Shown one piece after another: positions 22,951 through 32,127 of a stretch of 43,075 nt of DNA. The DNA lies in contig NZ_JANFCZ010000032.1 of assembly GCF_024391045.1 (NCBI RefSeq), positions 1 to 43,075 of the forward strand. The letters are read 5' to 3'. Both the position numbers and the translations under genes were made by a program. Each line of letters opens with the position of its first letter. Positions within the stretch are counted from its first letter, which is position 1. The stretch comes from Pseudarthrobacter sulfonivorans (GTDB lineage: Bacteria > Actinomycetota > Actinomycetes > Actinomycetales > Micrococcaceae). Below the pieces are notes generated by a model that saw nothing but the letters and a program-made list of their open reading frames with translations, did no database searches and had not been told where the DNA came from.

Positions 22951-23739
22951 ATGGACTGGTCGATCCAGGACATCGCCCGGATCGCGGGCACCACCAGCAG
23001 GACGCTGCGGCACTATGACAGCATCGGCCTGCTCAAACCCAGCCGCACCGGCCACAACGGCTACCGCTACTACAACCAGGCCGCGCTGGTACAGCTCCAG
23101 CGCATCCTGCTCCTGCGCGGACTCGGGCTGGGCCTGCCGGTCATCAGCCAGGTGCTCGACGACGAAACGGACGCCGCGAAGGCACTCACCGGTCATCTCG
23201 CATGGCTGAAGCAGGAACAGGACAGGCTGGCGCGGCAGATCGCCTCAGTCACACAAACCATCAACGCAGTGAAAGGAGGCGGCGAAATCATGGCGGACGA
23301 CATGTTCAACGGTTTCGACCACACGCAGTACAAGGACGAGGTGGAGGAACGCTGGGGCCAGGACGCCTACGCGACGGGAGACTCGTGGTGGCGCGGGATG
23401 AGCGCCGACGAGAAGGCCGCCTGGAAGCGGCACTCGCAGCAACTCGGACAGGACTGGATTGCAGCCGCCACAGCGGGCCTCGCCCCGGACAGCGCCGAAG
23501 CCCAAGCCCTGGCCAAGCGGCACGTCGACTGGCTGACGGGGATCCCGGGTACACCCGCGTCGGAGGCACGGCGCGGGGGAGCCGAAGCGGGATCAGGCAA
23601 GGCCGACATCGCGGGATACGTCACCGGCCTCGGCGAGATGTACGTTGCCGATCCCAGGTTCGCCAAGAACTACGGCGGTGCGAACGGAGCCGCCTTCGTC
23701 CGGGACGCCCTGAAGATCTACGCCGAGGAGAACCTGTAG
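22951..23739 (+). CDS. TipA-like MerR-family regulator with TipAS ligand domain
   Basis: A 262-residue regulator. Residues 1-70 are the MerR winged helix (WSIQDIARIAGTTSRTLRHYDSIGLLKPSRTGHNGYRYY), 75-110 the dimerising coiled coil, and 114-262 the TipAS antibiotic-binding domain (FDHTQYKDEVEERWG...GLGEMYVADPRFAKNYGG). In Streptomyces, TipA binds thiopeptides such as thiostrepton covalently through a Cys. This TipAS domain has no Cys at all, so any ligand must be held non-covalently or be different. A Gly/Ala-rich stretch near residues 198-212 looks like an insertion. The ATG at 22951 follows GGAGGG. A second strong ribosome site inside the gene precedes Met114 (see 23275-23292). No target gene other than itself is evident. 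Confidence 0.9.
   Translation: MDWSIQDIARIAGTTSRTLRHYDSIGLLKPSRTGHNGYRYYNQAALVQLQRILLLRGLGLGLPVISQVLDDETDAAKALTGHLAWLKQEQDRLARQIASVTQTINAVKGGGEIMADDMFNGFDHTQYKDEVEERWGQDAYATGDSWWRGMSADEKAAWKRHSQQLGQDWIAAATAGLAPDSAEAQALAKRHVDWLTGIPGTPASEARRGGAEAGSGKADIAGYVTGLGEMYVADPRFAKNYGGANGAAFVRDALKIYAEENL
23275..23292 (+). promoter_or_regulatory. Internal ribosome site for a TipAS-like short product
   Basis: AAAGGAGG (23272-23279) lies ten bases before an in-frame ATG at 23290, exactly at the boundary between coiled coil and ligand domain. Translation from it would give a free 149-residue ligand-binding domain, as Streptomyces tipA does with its 144-residue TipAS. Confidence 0.65.
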
Positions 23740-23787
23740 CGGCAGGGCCCATCCGGGCCATGGTTTCTGCGCCAATAGACTTGGGCA

Positions 23788-25485
23788 GTGACTGATTCCA
23801 CGCTCTTCCTGGCCGGCAACACCCCCGACGCGCCCCGCAGCGACCTCCCCGACCTGTTGGCAGCGCTCGCCACGGACCTCCGGGGAATCGACTACACGCT
23901 CGACGGCGTGGCCGGGCTGCTCGGCGAATCAGCCTACAACGCGCTCAACCGCGACCAGATCATCCCCGCCCTGCTGGCCACCGAGAGCGCCACACGCGGT
24001 GAGTCTCCGAACGGTGAACGCACGACGGCGGCGCTCGCCGCCGTCGTACGTCTCTGGCTCCTGGCGGAACCCCAGACTCAGGCAACGCTCGACGCCGCCC
24101 TGCCGGGGATCCGGGCAGCCGGACTCGTCGAGCTGGGGCTGCTTGAGCCCGTACCCGGCACTGCCGAAGACGGCCTGATGCAGGCCAGGGCGGATCTGCG
24201 GCCGTACGGCTGGGAGGGTGCCGAAACGGAGGAATCTGTCAGCAGCGGCGGCGCCGAGCTCTGGGTGGCCAGCGACCTCGCGGCGCACCAGCAGGCGGGG
24301 ATGCTGCGGCACGACCATGTGCTGGGGATTGGGCAGGCATCCACCACGCTGGTCCAAACCACCATCCGCCGGCATGTTGCCAGGGCGCTGGACCTCGGGA
24401 CGGGCTGCGGAATCCAGTCGTTCCACCTGCTGCACCATGCCGAGCACGTCACCGCCACGGACATTTCCGAGCGTGCCCTGGCCTTTACCCGGTTCAACCT
24501 GCTCCTGAACGCCGAGGCGCTGCATCTGGATCCGGAGCATCTGGAAGACCGCGTGAGCCTGCGGCTGGGTTCGCTCCTGGAGCCCGTGGCTGGGGAGGAA
24601 TTCGATCTGGTGGTGTCCAACCCGCCGTTTGTGATTACGCCGCGGACGCTTGGCGAGGAGGCCTCCGGCCAGTTCACATACCGCGACGGCGGCCTGCCCG
24701 GGGACGAGATCGTGTCCTCGCTGATCCGGGACCTGCCATCCGTCCTGGCTCCTGGCGGAACAGCCCAGTTATTGGGCAACTGGGAGATCCCCGCCGGAGC
24801 GGCGTGGGCGGATCGGCCGGAAAGCTGGGTCAGCCCGGACGTGGACGCCTGGTTCATCCAGCGCGAACAGGTCAGCCCGGAACAGTACGCCGAGACCTGG
24901 TTGCAGGACGCCTCCGAATCCCGCGACCGGCAGCACTACCGCGACGCCTACGCGGCCTACCTCGCGGACTTCGCCTCCCGGAACGTGGCGGGGATCGGCT
25001 TTGGCATGATCTGGCTCCGACGGCCCGCCGTCGGGTCGGGCGACGGGGCGCCGGTTGCTGCCGCCATCCGCCGGTTCGAGGAAATCACCTACCCCATCGA
25101 ACAGCCCGTCGGCCCGCACCTGGGCGCCGCCGTCGAGCGTTCCGACTGGCTCGCCACGCACAATCTGGCGGACACGCACCTGCTCGTGGCGGACGACGTC
25201 ACCGAGGAACGCCATCAGCGCCCCGGCGCCGAACACCCGGGTGTGATCCTGCTCCGCCAAGGGGCCGGACTGCGGCGCACCAACCTGCTCAGCACCGAAC
25301 TGGCCGGCTTCGTTTCCGCGTGCGACGGCGACCTCTCCGTTGGGCAGATCATCGGTGCTTTGGCCGCGCTGCTGGGCGGCAGCCTGGCCGGGGATGACGG
25401 GTTCGACGGCGGCGCATTCCGCGCGGGGCTACTCGCCGAAGTGGGAAATCTGCTCCGTGACGGGTTCCTGATTCCGGCCGAATAA
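23788..25485 (+). CDS. Class I methyltransferase, PrmC-like with extra domains
   Basis: A 565-residue protein. The central domain binds S-adenosylmethionine (LDLGTGCGIQSFHLL near residue 200) and has the catalytic NPPF motif near residues 278-281, which marks enzymes that methylate an amide or exocyclic amine, as PrmC does on release factors. About 190 residues precede it and 230 follow; the C-terminal part carries a winged-helix-like end (TNLLSTELAGFVSACDGDLSVGQIIGALAALLG). The layout is typical of an actinobacterial family found near topA; its substrate is not known to me. The GTG start at 23788 lies six bases after TAGACT (23776-23781), predicting a leaderless mRNA. Confidence 0.85.
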   Translation: MTDSTLFLAGNTPDAPRSDLPDLLAALATDLRGIDYTLDGVAGLLGESAYNALNRDQIIPALLATESATRGESPNGERTTAALAAVVRLWLLAEPQTQATLDAALPGIRAAGLVELGLLEPVPGTAEDGLMQARADLRPYGWEGAETEESVSSGGAELWVASDLAAHQQAGMLRHDHVLGIGQASTTLVQTTIRRHVARALDLGTGCGIQSFHLLHHAEHVTATDISERALAFTRFNLLLNAEALHLDPEHLEDRVSLRLGSLLEPVAGEEFDLVVSNPPFVITPRTLGEEASGQFTYRDGGLPGDEIVSSLIRDLPSVLAPGGTAQLLGNWEIPAGAAWADRPESWVSPDVDAWFIQREQVSPEQYAETWLQDASESRDRQHYRDAYAAYLADFASRNVAGIGFGMIWLRRPAVGSGDGAPVAAAIRRFEEITYPIEQPVGPHLGAAVERSDWLATHNLADTHLLVADDVTEERHQRPGAEHPGVILLRQGAGLRRTNLLSTELAGFVSACDGDLSVGQIIGALAALLGGSLAGDDGFDGGAFRAGLLAEVGNLLRDGFLIPAE

Positions 25486-25644
25486 ACGCTGCCCCGGCGG
25501 CTGTGGAAAACGGGAATCCGGGGCCCGGAAAGCGTCCCGCAGACCCTGACGTTTTCCACATAAATGCGCATCCTTGGCCAAAATATGGTGAACTAGGCGA
25601 ATATGGGCTCATCTGCCCGAGCAACCTTTTTCTGTAGGAGCACC

Positions 25645-28374
25645 GTGCCAAGCAAGGCCAAAACCGGCAAGAAACTCGTGATCGTAGAGTCTCCGGCCAA
25701 GAGCAAGACCATCGCCAAGTACCTCGGCGAGGGCTTCATTGTCGAGGCCTCCATCGGGCACATCCGGGACCTGCCGCAGCCGTCCGAGCTTCCCGCGGAA
25801 CTGAAGAAAACCTCGGTGGGCAAGTTCGCCGTCGACATCGACAACGACTTCAAGCCCTACTACGTCGTGTCCGCGGATAAGCGGAAAAAGGTCACCGAAC
25901 TGAAGGCCGCGCTGAAAGATGCCGACGCCCTCTATCTCGCAACCGATGGGGACCGCGAGGGCGAGGCCATCGCGTGGCACCTGCTGGAAGTGCTCAAGCC
26001 CAAGGTTCCGGTGTACCGGATGACGTTCGGCGAAATCACCAAGGAAGCCATCCACCGTGCCATGGACAACCTGCGCGATGTTGATACGGCCCTGGTGGAC
26101 GCGCAGGAAACCCGCCGCGTGCTGGACCGCCTCTACGGCTACGAAATTTCCCCCGTGCTGTGGCGCAAGGTGGCACGCGGCCTGTCCGCCGGCCGCGTGC
26201 AGTCCGTGGTCACCCGCATGGTGGTGGACCGCGAACGCGAACGCATGGCCTTCAAAGCCGCCTCGTACTGGGACCTGACCGGCCAGTTCGCCGCCGGTTC
26301 GGCCTCCTTCAAGGCAAAGCTCGCCGCGGTTGACGGTGCCAAGGTGGCCAGCGGCCGCGATTTTAACGACGACGGCGTCCTCACCGCCCGCAATGCGGTG
26401 CACCTGAATGAGGAACTCGCCACGTCGTTGGCCACCGGGCTCCAGGATGCGGACTTCCGTGTCCGGTCCGTGGACACCAAGCCGTATACCCGCCGTCCCG
26501 CCGCGCCGTTCACCACCTCGACGCTGCAGCAGGAGGCCGGCCGCAAGCTGCGCTTCTCCTCCAAGAGCACCATGCAGATCGCACAGCGCCTGTATGAAAA
26601 CGGCTACATCACCTATATGCGTACCGACTCCTCGGCCCTGAGCGACGAGGCCGTCACGGCTGCCCGCCGCCAGGCTTCCGAGCTGTACGGTCCGGAATAC
26701 GTTCCCGCCTCACCGCGCGTCTACTCCAACAAGGCCGCCAACGCGCAGGAGGCCCACGAGGCTGTCCGTCCCGCCGGTGACTCTTTCCGCACGCCGGCGC
26801 AGGTGGCCAGCCAGCTCTCCGGCGACGAGTTCCGCCTGTACGAGCTGATCTGGAAGCGCACCGTCGCCTCACAGATGGGCGACGCCAAGGGCTCCACGGC
26901 CACCATCCGCCTGGGTGCCGTTGCCGCAGACGGCCGGGACGCTGAGTTCTCCGCCTCCGGCACCGTTATCACCTTCCCGGGCTTCCTGGCCGCGTACGAA
27001 GAAGGCAAGGACGAGAGCCGCGGCGACGACGACTCCGACGAGGCCCGCAGGCTCCCGAACGTGGCGAAGGACGACGCCCTGACGGCGTCGGAGATTGTGG
27101 CTGTGGGCCACGAGACCTCCCCGCCGCCGCGCTTCACCGAAGCGTCGCTGACCGCCGAGCTGGAGAAGAAGGGCATCGGCCGTCCGTCAACCTATGCCTC
27201 CACCATCTCCACCATCCAGGACCGCGGCTACGTCCGGAAACAGGGCTCCGCGCTGGTGCCCAGCTGGATCGCCTTCTCCGTGATCCGCCTCCTGGAGCAG
27301 CACTTCACCGACTATGTTGACTACGAATTTACGGCCGACATGGAAGCGGACCTCGACAAGATCGCCAACGGCCAAGCCCGGGGACCGGCCTGGCTCAAGC
27401 ACTTCTACTTCGGCGAGGACACCGAACCGGGCCTGCTGAGCATCGTGAACAACCTCGGCGACATCGACGCCCGGGAAATCAATTCGATTCCCATCACGGA
27501 CGAGATCACACTGCGGGTGGGCAAGTTTGGCCCGTATCTCGAAAGCTCCGCCGCCACGGTGGACCCCAAGACCGGCGAAATCGTCGAGAACTCCCGGGCG
27601 AACGTTCCCGAGGAGCTGGCTCCGGACGAACTGACCGCCGCCAAGGCAGTGGAACTGATGGAGACGGCCGCGCCGGAGGAACGCGTGCTGGGTGCGGATC
27701 CGCACACCGGACACACCGTGGTTGCCAAAAACGGCCGCTACGGCGCCTACGTCACCGAAGTCATCCCGGAGATGACCGAGGAACAGATCGCCAACCAGCC
27801 GGTGGAGTACTACAAAAACGGCAAACCCAAGCCGCCGAAGAAGCCTGTCAAGGCCAAACCGCGCACCGGTTCGCTGTTCAAGTCCATGACAGTGGACTCG
27901 GTCACCTTGGACGAAGCACTCCAGCTGATGAGCCTGCCCCGCGCGCTCGGGGAGGACGCCGAAGGCAACCTCATCACGGTTCAGAACGGCCGCTTTGGAC
28001 CGTACCTGAAGAAGGGCACGGACTCCCGCTCGATCGGCACCGAAGAGGAAATCTTTACCATCACGCTCGAGCAGGCGCTGGAGATCTACTCCCAGCCGAA
28101 ACAGCGTGGCGCCCGCGCCGCCGTGCCGCCGCTGGCCGAATTCGGTCCGGACCCCGTCTCGGAGAAGAACATCGTGGTGAAGGAAGGCCGCTTCGGGCCG
28201 TACATCACGGACGGCATCACCAACATCACCGTTCCCCGCGCCACCTCCCTGGAAGAACTCACCCGGGAACAGGCCGTGGAACTCCTCGCCGAGAAGCGGG
28301 CCAAGGGGCCGGTCAAGCGCACCACCACGGCCCGCAAGGCACCTGCCAAGAAGAAGGCCCCGGCCAAAAAATAG
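25645..28374 (+). CDS. topA: DNA topoisomerase I (type IA)
   Basis: Relaxes negative supercoils. The 909-residue protein has the Toprim domain (LVIVESPAKSKTIAKYL at the start, TDGDREGEAIAWHL near residues 98-112), the catalytic Tyr324 in YMRTDSS, and the KKGIGRPSTYASTISTIQDRGY region. Instead of zinc fingers the C-terminus has repeats of the actinobacterial type, seen as GKFGPYLES, GRYGAYVTE, GRFGPYLKKG and GRFGPYITDG, and ends in a basic tail (KRTTTARKAPAKKKAPAKK) that in related species supports processivity. I chose the GTG at 25645 because TAGGAG lies just upstream; the open frame before it has no ribosome site. It follows the methyltransferase by 160 bases. Confidence 0.97.
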   Translation: MPSKAKTGKKLVIVESPAKSKTIAKYLGEGFIVEASIGHIRDLPQPSELPAELKKTSVGKFAVDIDNDFKPYYVVSADKRKKVTELKAALKDADALYLATDGDREGEAIAWHLLEVLKPKVPVYRMTFGEITKEAIHRAMDNLRDVDTALVDAQETRRVLDRLYGYEISPVLWRKVARGLSAGRVQSVVTRMVVDRERERMAFKAASYWDLTGQFAAGSASFKAKLAAVDGAKVASGRDFNDDGVLTARNAVHLNEELATSLATGLQDADFRVRSVDTKPYTRRPAAPFTTSTLQQEAGRKLRFSSKSTMQIAQRLYENGYITYMRTDSSALSDEAVTAARRQASELYGPEYVPASPRVYSNKAANAQEAHEAVRPAGDSFRTPAQVASQLSGDEFRLYELIWKRTVASQMGDAKGSTATIRLGAVAADGRDAEFSASGTVITFPGFLAAYEEGKDESRGDDDSDEARRLPNVAKDDALTASEIVAVGHETSPPPRFTEASLTAELEKKGIGRPSTYASTISTIQDRGYVRKQGSALVPSWIAFSVIRLLEQHFTDYVDYEFTADMEADLDKIANGQARGPAWLKHFYFGEDTEPGLLSIVNNLGDIDAREINSIPITDEITLRVGKFGPYLESSAATVDPKTGEIVENSRANVPEELAPDELTAAKAVELMETAAPEERVLGADPHTGHTVVAKNGRYGAYVTEVIPEMTEEQIANQPVEYYKNGKPKPPKKPVKAKPRTGSLFKSMTVDSVTLDEALQLMSLPRALGEDAEGNLITVQNGRFGPYLKKGTDSRSIGTEEEIFTITLEQALEIYSQPKQRGARAAVPPLAEFGPDPVSEKNIVVKEGRFGPYITDGITNITVPRATSLEELTREQAVELLAEKRAKGPVKRTTTARKAPAKKKAPAKK

Positions 28375-28426
28375 GTGCCGGGTTGGTGGAATTGCGGTGC
28401 CGGGCTCAACGTGGTCGAGTAGATAC

Positions 28427-28879
28427 ATGACTGAACAGCCCGGCACAGCCGACCCTACGCCGCTGAACGACCTCGAAGAGAAGCTCGCCCTGGGCGGCCA
28501 GCCTGAGGGCAGCCCGGTGGACGTCATCCTGTCGTTCCTCAACAGCGAGGTGTACGTCATCAGCACCGACGGCATCGAGGGCGAAGATTCCCAAGTGGAG
28601 CCGCTGGTTCTTGCAAACGCCGACGGCGACCCTGTCCTCGCGGTATTTTCGCACCCGAGCCGGGTGGACGAGCAGTACCTTGAGGCGGCCCCGAACGTGC
28701 TGGGGACGCAGGGCGCGGCCATCATCGCCAACATCGGCGAGGAACTGGGCATGGTGATCAACCCCGGAGCCGCTTACGGTTTCGAGATCAACCCGGAGGG
28801 CGTGGCGAACATCAAGCGCGATTTCAAGCGCGCCGATGAACTGCCCGAGGGCTCACCTGAGGACCCTTCGACCAACTGA
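28427..28879 (+). CDS. SseB-family protein
   Basis: A 150-residue protein with the SseB N-domain pattern: a helical start (PLNDLEEKLALGGQPEGSPVDVILSFLNSEVYVIS), a central LVLANADGDPVLAVFSHPSRVDEQY, and ANIGEELGMVINPGAAYGFEINPEGVANIKRDF. In actinobacteria this family accompanies housekeeping genes without an assigned activity, and the enterobacterial name reflects a disputed link to sulfur transfer. The ATG at 28427 was chosen because the ten codons before it in the open frame look random; no good ribosome site is visible. It follows topA by 52 bases and precedes ppx by 51, so the three may be read together. Confidence 0.85.
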   Translation: MTEQPGTADPTPLNDLEEKLALGGQPEGSPVDVILSFLNSEVYVISTDGIEGEDSQVEPLVLANADGDPVLAVFSHPSRVDEQYLEAAPNVLGTQGAAIIANIGEELGMVINPGAAYGFEINPEGVANIKRDFKRADELPEGSPEDPSTN

Positions 28880-28930
28880 GATTTTTGGGCCGGTTGTGAG
28901 TGCGGGGCCGCCCGGGGGAATAATGGCAGG

Positions 28931-29935
28931 ATGCGGCTAGGCGTCCTTGATATCGGGTCCAATACTGTCCATCTCCTCCTGGTGGATGCCCACCCCGGCG
29001 CGCGGCCGGTGGCTTTCGCCTCACACAAGCGCCCGCTGTCCCTGGTCCAATACCTGGACGCCGACGGCAACATCACCGATGAGGGCCAGCACGAGCTGAC
29101 CGAATTCGTCCTGGAAGCCTGGGAATTCGCTGCCCGGCACAAAGCCGATGACCTGCTGGCGTTTTGTACCTCGGCTATCCGTGAAGCCACCAACGGCCCT
29201 GCCGTGCTGGCGCGCGTCAAGTACGAGACCACGGTGACCCTGCAGGAGCTGACGGGCAGCGAAGAAGCGTCCATGACCTTTTTTGCGGTCCGCCGCTGGT
29301 ACGGCTGGGGCGCCGGGCCTGTCCTGAACCTGGATATTGGTGGCGGATCCTTCGAAATGGCCTTTGGCCAGGACGAGCTGCCGGAGATGGCCACCTCCGT
29401 TCCGCTAGGTGCCAGCCGCCTGACCCGTGACTGGCTGGCGGAGGATCCGCCGTCGGCCAAGAGCGTCAAGGAACTGCGCCGCTACATCCGCTCAACACTG
29501 GCGCCCGCGGTGAAACAGTTTGAAGGGCTGGGGCGCGCGAACCTTGTGGCCGGCACCTCAAAGACTTTCCGGTCGCTGGCCAGGATCGCCGGGGCAGCCC
29601 CAAGCGCCGCCGGCCCGTATGTGAAGCGCGAGCTCAACGCCACCGACCTGGGCGTCTGGGCCCAGCGGATTTCCGCCATGAAGGTGGAGGACCGCCTCTT
29701 CCTGCCGGGCGTGTCCGAGGCCCGCGCCCATCAATTGCTCGCCGGCGCCCTGGTGGCTGAAGCCGCGCTGGAGATGTTCAAGTTCAAGAAACTGAGGATC
29801 TGCCCGTGGGCCCTGCGCGAGGGACTGATCCTGCGGCGCCTGGACCAGCTGGTCTTCGCGGGTCCATTGGATCCGGCACCGCACGTAGTTGAACTCGGCG
29901 CAAGCCGAAATGCCGTCGAGGCAACACCCGCCTAA
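28931..29935 (+). CDS. ppx: Exopolyphosphatase / Ppx-GppA phosphatase
   Basis: A 334-residue member of the sugar-kinase/Hsp70-like superfamily, the short actinobacterial form of Ppx/GppA without the C-terminal HD domain. Nucleotide-phosphate loops are DIGSNTVHLLL at the start and LDIGGGSFEMAFG near residues 132-144, with the catalytic Glu region TSAIREATNG between them. It should remove terminal phosphate from polyphosphate or act on pppGpp; short forms in mycobacteria prefer short polyphosphate. The ATG at 28931 is preceded by GCAGG and, six bases further back, by AATAAT, so either a weak ribosome site or a leaderless start may serve. Confidence 0.92.
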   Translation: MRLGVLDIGSNTVHLLLVDAHPGARPVAFASHKRPLSLVQYLDADGNITDEGQHELTEFVLEAWEFAARHKADDLLAFCTSAIREATNGPAVLARVKYETTVTLQELTGSEEASMTFFAVRRWYGWGAGPVLNLDIGGGSFEMAFGQDELPEMATSVPLGASRLTRDWLAEDPPSAKSVKELRRYIRSTLAPAVKQFEGLGRANLVAGTSKTFRSLARIAGAAPSAAGPYVKRELNATDLGVWAQRISAMKVEDRLFLPGVSEARAHQLLAGALVAEAALEMFKFKKLRICPWALREGLILRRLDQLVFAGPLDPAPHVVELGASRNAVEATPA

Positions 29936-29957
29936 GGTTTTAGGACGAGGAGCCAAA

Positions 29958-31022
29958 GTGGAGTCGATGCCGCTGCTGATGTTGGTGCTGATTTTTGCTG
30001 CTGCCGCGGCCGCCATCTGGCTGGCCGGAGTTCAGCTGTCGCGGCAAACCGACATCCTTGACGACAGGCTCCACCTCGGATCGGCACTTGGTGGCCTGAT
30101 TCTCTTGGCGGTGGCCACAAACCTGCCGGAGATTGCCATTACGGTGAGTGCGGCTGCCACCGGAAATATTGGCGTTGCTGTGGGTAACATCCTGGGTGGC
30201 ATAGCGATCCAGACGGTGGTGCTTGTTGTCCTGGACCTGTTCGGTACCAGGGGCCCCGAACCCTTGAGCTACCGGGCCGCATCTTTGTCGCTGGTCATCG
30301 AGGCGGTTACGGTCATCGGGATACTCGGCGTCGTGATCGCAGGCAGCCAAATGCCGGCGTCGCTGGTGGCATTCCGGCTAACGCCAGCCGCAGTGCTGAT
30401 CGTCCTGGTCTGGGTGTTGGGCCTGTTCCTGGTCCAACGCTCCCAGAAGTCCTTGCCATGGCATGAGCAGGGACATGCTCCGGGTAGCCAGGCTAAACCG
30501 CGCGGACACAGCAAGGGGACGTCCCCGAAGAACGCAAAGCCGCCGAGTACCGCGCGCTCGGTCACGATCTTCACTATTGCCGCCGCCGTCACCCTCGCTG
30601 CCGGCGTGGCGCTTGAACGCAGCGGCGACGCGATCGCGGGCCAGATGGGTCTCTCCGGGGTCCTATTTGGCGCCACGTTCCTGGCGCTGGCAACGTCCTT
30701 GCCGGAGATCTCCACCGGCTTGGCATCAGTGAAGCAGGGGGACTACAAACTCGCTTTCAGCGACATCTTCGGCGGCAACGCGTTTCTGCCCGTCCTCTTC
30801 CTGGTTGCCGTACTGATCTCCGGAAAACCGGTTCTTCCGCAGGCCCAGTCAACCGACATCTATCTCACAGCACTGGCCATCCTGCTGACGCTGGTATACA
30901 TGCTGGGACTGATCTTCAGGCCCCGGCGGAAAGTGCTGGGCATGGGGGTCGACTCCCTGATCGTTCTGATCCTGTACCTGCTGGGCGTCGGGGGCCTTTT
31001 CGCCGTCGCCTCCGCGGGCTAA
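29958..31022 (+). CDS. Cation antiporter of the Ca2+/H+ or Na+/Ca2+ exchanger family
   Basis: A 354-residue membrane protein built from two inverted halves. The alpha-repeats are GGLILLAVATNLPEIAITVSAA near residues 43-64 and LFGATFLALATSLPEISTGLASVK near 238-261; each carries the Pro-Glu pair that binds the cation. About ten or eleven hydrophobic helices are present, with a basic, Lys/Pro-rich cytoplasmic loop in the middle (EQGHAPGSQAKPRGHSKGTSPKNAKPPS). The first repeat has Asn where Ser is usual (ATNLPE rather than ATSLPE), which may alter ion choice. The GTG at 29958 has GAGGAG at five bases. It lies 22 bases after ppx, so it is probably co-transcribed. Confidence 0.88.
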   Translation: MESMPLLMLVLIFAAAAAAIWLAGVQLSRQTDILDDRLHLGSALGGLILLAVATNLPEIAITVSAAATGNIGVAVGNILGGIAIQTVVLVVLDLFGTRGPEPLSYRAASLSLVIEAVTVIGILGVVIAGSQMPASLVAFRLTPAAVLIVLVWVLGLFLVQRSQKSLPWHEQGHAPGSQAKPRGHSKGTSPKNAKPPSTARSVTIFTIAAAVTLAAGVALERSGDAIAGQMGLSGVLFGATFLALATSLPEISTGLASVKQGDYKLAFSDIFGGNAFLPVLFLVAVLISGKPVLPQAQSTDIYLTALAILLTLVYMLGLIFRPRRKVLGMGVDSLIVLILYLLGVGGLFAVASAG

Positions 31023-31040
31023 AGGCTGTTAAACGCGAAA

Positions 31041-31095
31041 GCGCCGGGGTCCGCAGCAGGAAAATGGGGGGAAACCTGCTGCAAACCACCGGCGC
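31041..31095. repeat. Nested inverted repeat downstream of the antiporter gene
   Basis: An outer stem (GCGCCGG at 31041-31047 with 31089-31095) encloses an inner one (GCAGCAGG at 31053-31060 with 31075-31082) around a purine-rich 14-base loop containing GGGGGG. It starts 19 bases after the antiporter stop. A terminator is the simplest reading; a structured leader on the opposite strand is possible. The rest of the gap to proC holds only a -10-like TAGTTT at 31241-31246. Confidence 0.6.
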
Positions 31096-31285
31096 CTCGG
31101 GCAAACATCCCCATGCTTGCCGCATCACTCGCACCCTCAATGAGGTAATAACTACGATAGGGCGGCAACTTGTGAACAAGCTGCGGCCAACATGGGAGTC
31201 CGCTGGGAGTCGAAAAAGGCGGGTTCCCGTCACAGCGGATTAGTTTAGTTCTGCGGCCATCCAGCCGAACTGCAATGATGGGACC

Positions 31286-32119
31286 ATGAGCAACCGAATC
31301 GCCTTTCTGGGCTGTGGATCCATGAACGAAGCCATCCTTGCCGGTCTCCTTGCCGCCGGAACCGACCCCGCCGACGTCGTGGCCACTGTCAGGCGCACGG
31401 AACGCGCTGCGGAACTCGCTGAGCGCCATCACGGTATTACGGCCATCGCCGGTGACGAGGAGCCGGACAACAACAAGCAAGCGGCCAAGGGAGCCGGCGT
31501 TGTGATTCTTGGCGTAAAGCCCGCCGGCATCGCCGGTCTGGCGCATGAAATCAGCGGTTCGCTGTCACCGAAAACCATCGTTGTCAGTGTGGCCGCCGCC
31601 GTGTCACTGGCCCAGCTTGAGGCTGCGCTGCCGGCCGGCCAGCCGGTGATCCGGACCATGCCAAACACACCCGCCAAGCTGGGACGCGGCGTCGTCTCGG
31701 TATCGGCCGGTACCCATTGCTCGCCCGAGCAGCTGCAGCTGGCGAAGGACATCTTCAAGGCGGCGGGCACGGTCGTGGAGGTGCCGGAGGAGCAGGTGGA
31801 CGCCGTCTCTGCCATCAGCGGCTCCGGCCCGGCCTACGCGTTCTACCTGGCCGAGGCCATGGCGGCCGCCGGCGTCGAGCTGGGCCTGGAACACGACCTG
31901 GCGACCCTCCTGGCCAGGGAGACCGTAGCGGGGGCGGGCTTCATGCTCGCGGAGCCGGGCGCGGACCCTTCAGCCCTGCGCATCAGCGTAACCAGCCCCA
32001 AGGGCACCACGGAACGCGCCATCGCCACCTTCGACGAACGTGGAATGCCGGCCATCATCGCGGCCGGAGCCCGTGCCGCAGCCGATCGCGCAGCAGAGAT
32101 TTCCCGGCAACTGGCCTAA
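31286..32119 (+). CDS. proC: Pyrroline-5-carboxylate reductase
   Basis: Catalyses the last step of proline synthesis, reducing pyrroline-5-carboxylate with NAD(P)H. The 277-residue protein starts with the Rossmann motif IAFLGCGSMNEAILAGLL and carries VILGVKPAGI, the proline-site stretch RTMPNTPAKLGRGVVSVS, and near the C-terminus the family signature AISGSGPAYAFYLAEAMAAAGVELGL followed by SVTSPKGTTERAIATFDERG. All expected regions are present. The ATG at 31286 has only a weak ribosome site (GATGGGACC). It converges with the KtrA gene and is closed by the inverted repeat at 32128-32184. Confidence 0.96.
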   Translation: MSNRIAFLGCGSMNEAILAGLLAAGTDPADVVATVRRTERAAELAERHHGITAIAGDEEPDNNKQAAKGAGVVILGVKPAGIAGLAHEISGSLSPKTIVVSVAAAVSLAQLEAALPAGQPVIRTMPNTPAKLGRGVVSVSAGTHCSPEQLQLAKDIFKAAGTVVEVPEEQVDAVSAISGSGPAYAFYLAEAMAAAGVELGLEHDLATLLARETVAGAGFMLAEPGADPSALRISVTSPKGTTERAIATFDERGMPAIIAAGARAAADRAAEISRQLA

Positions 32120-32127
32120 CCCCGGAG

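Noticed and set aside
27187..28761. 524-residue minus-strand open frame opposite topA
   Set aside because: Shadow of topA; no ribosome site and random-looking composition.
31019..31546. Minus-strand open frame upstream of proC as a small secreted protein
   Set aside because: No ribosome site or leaderless -10, overlaps proC, and its composition is unlike the neighbouring genes.
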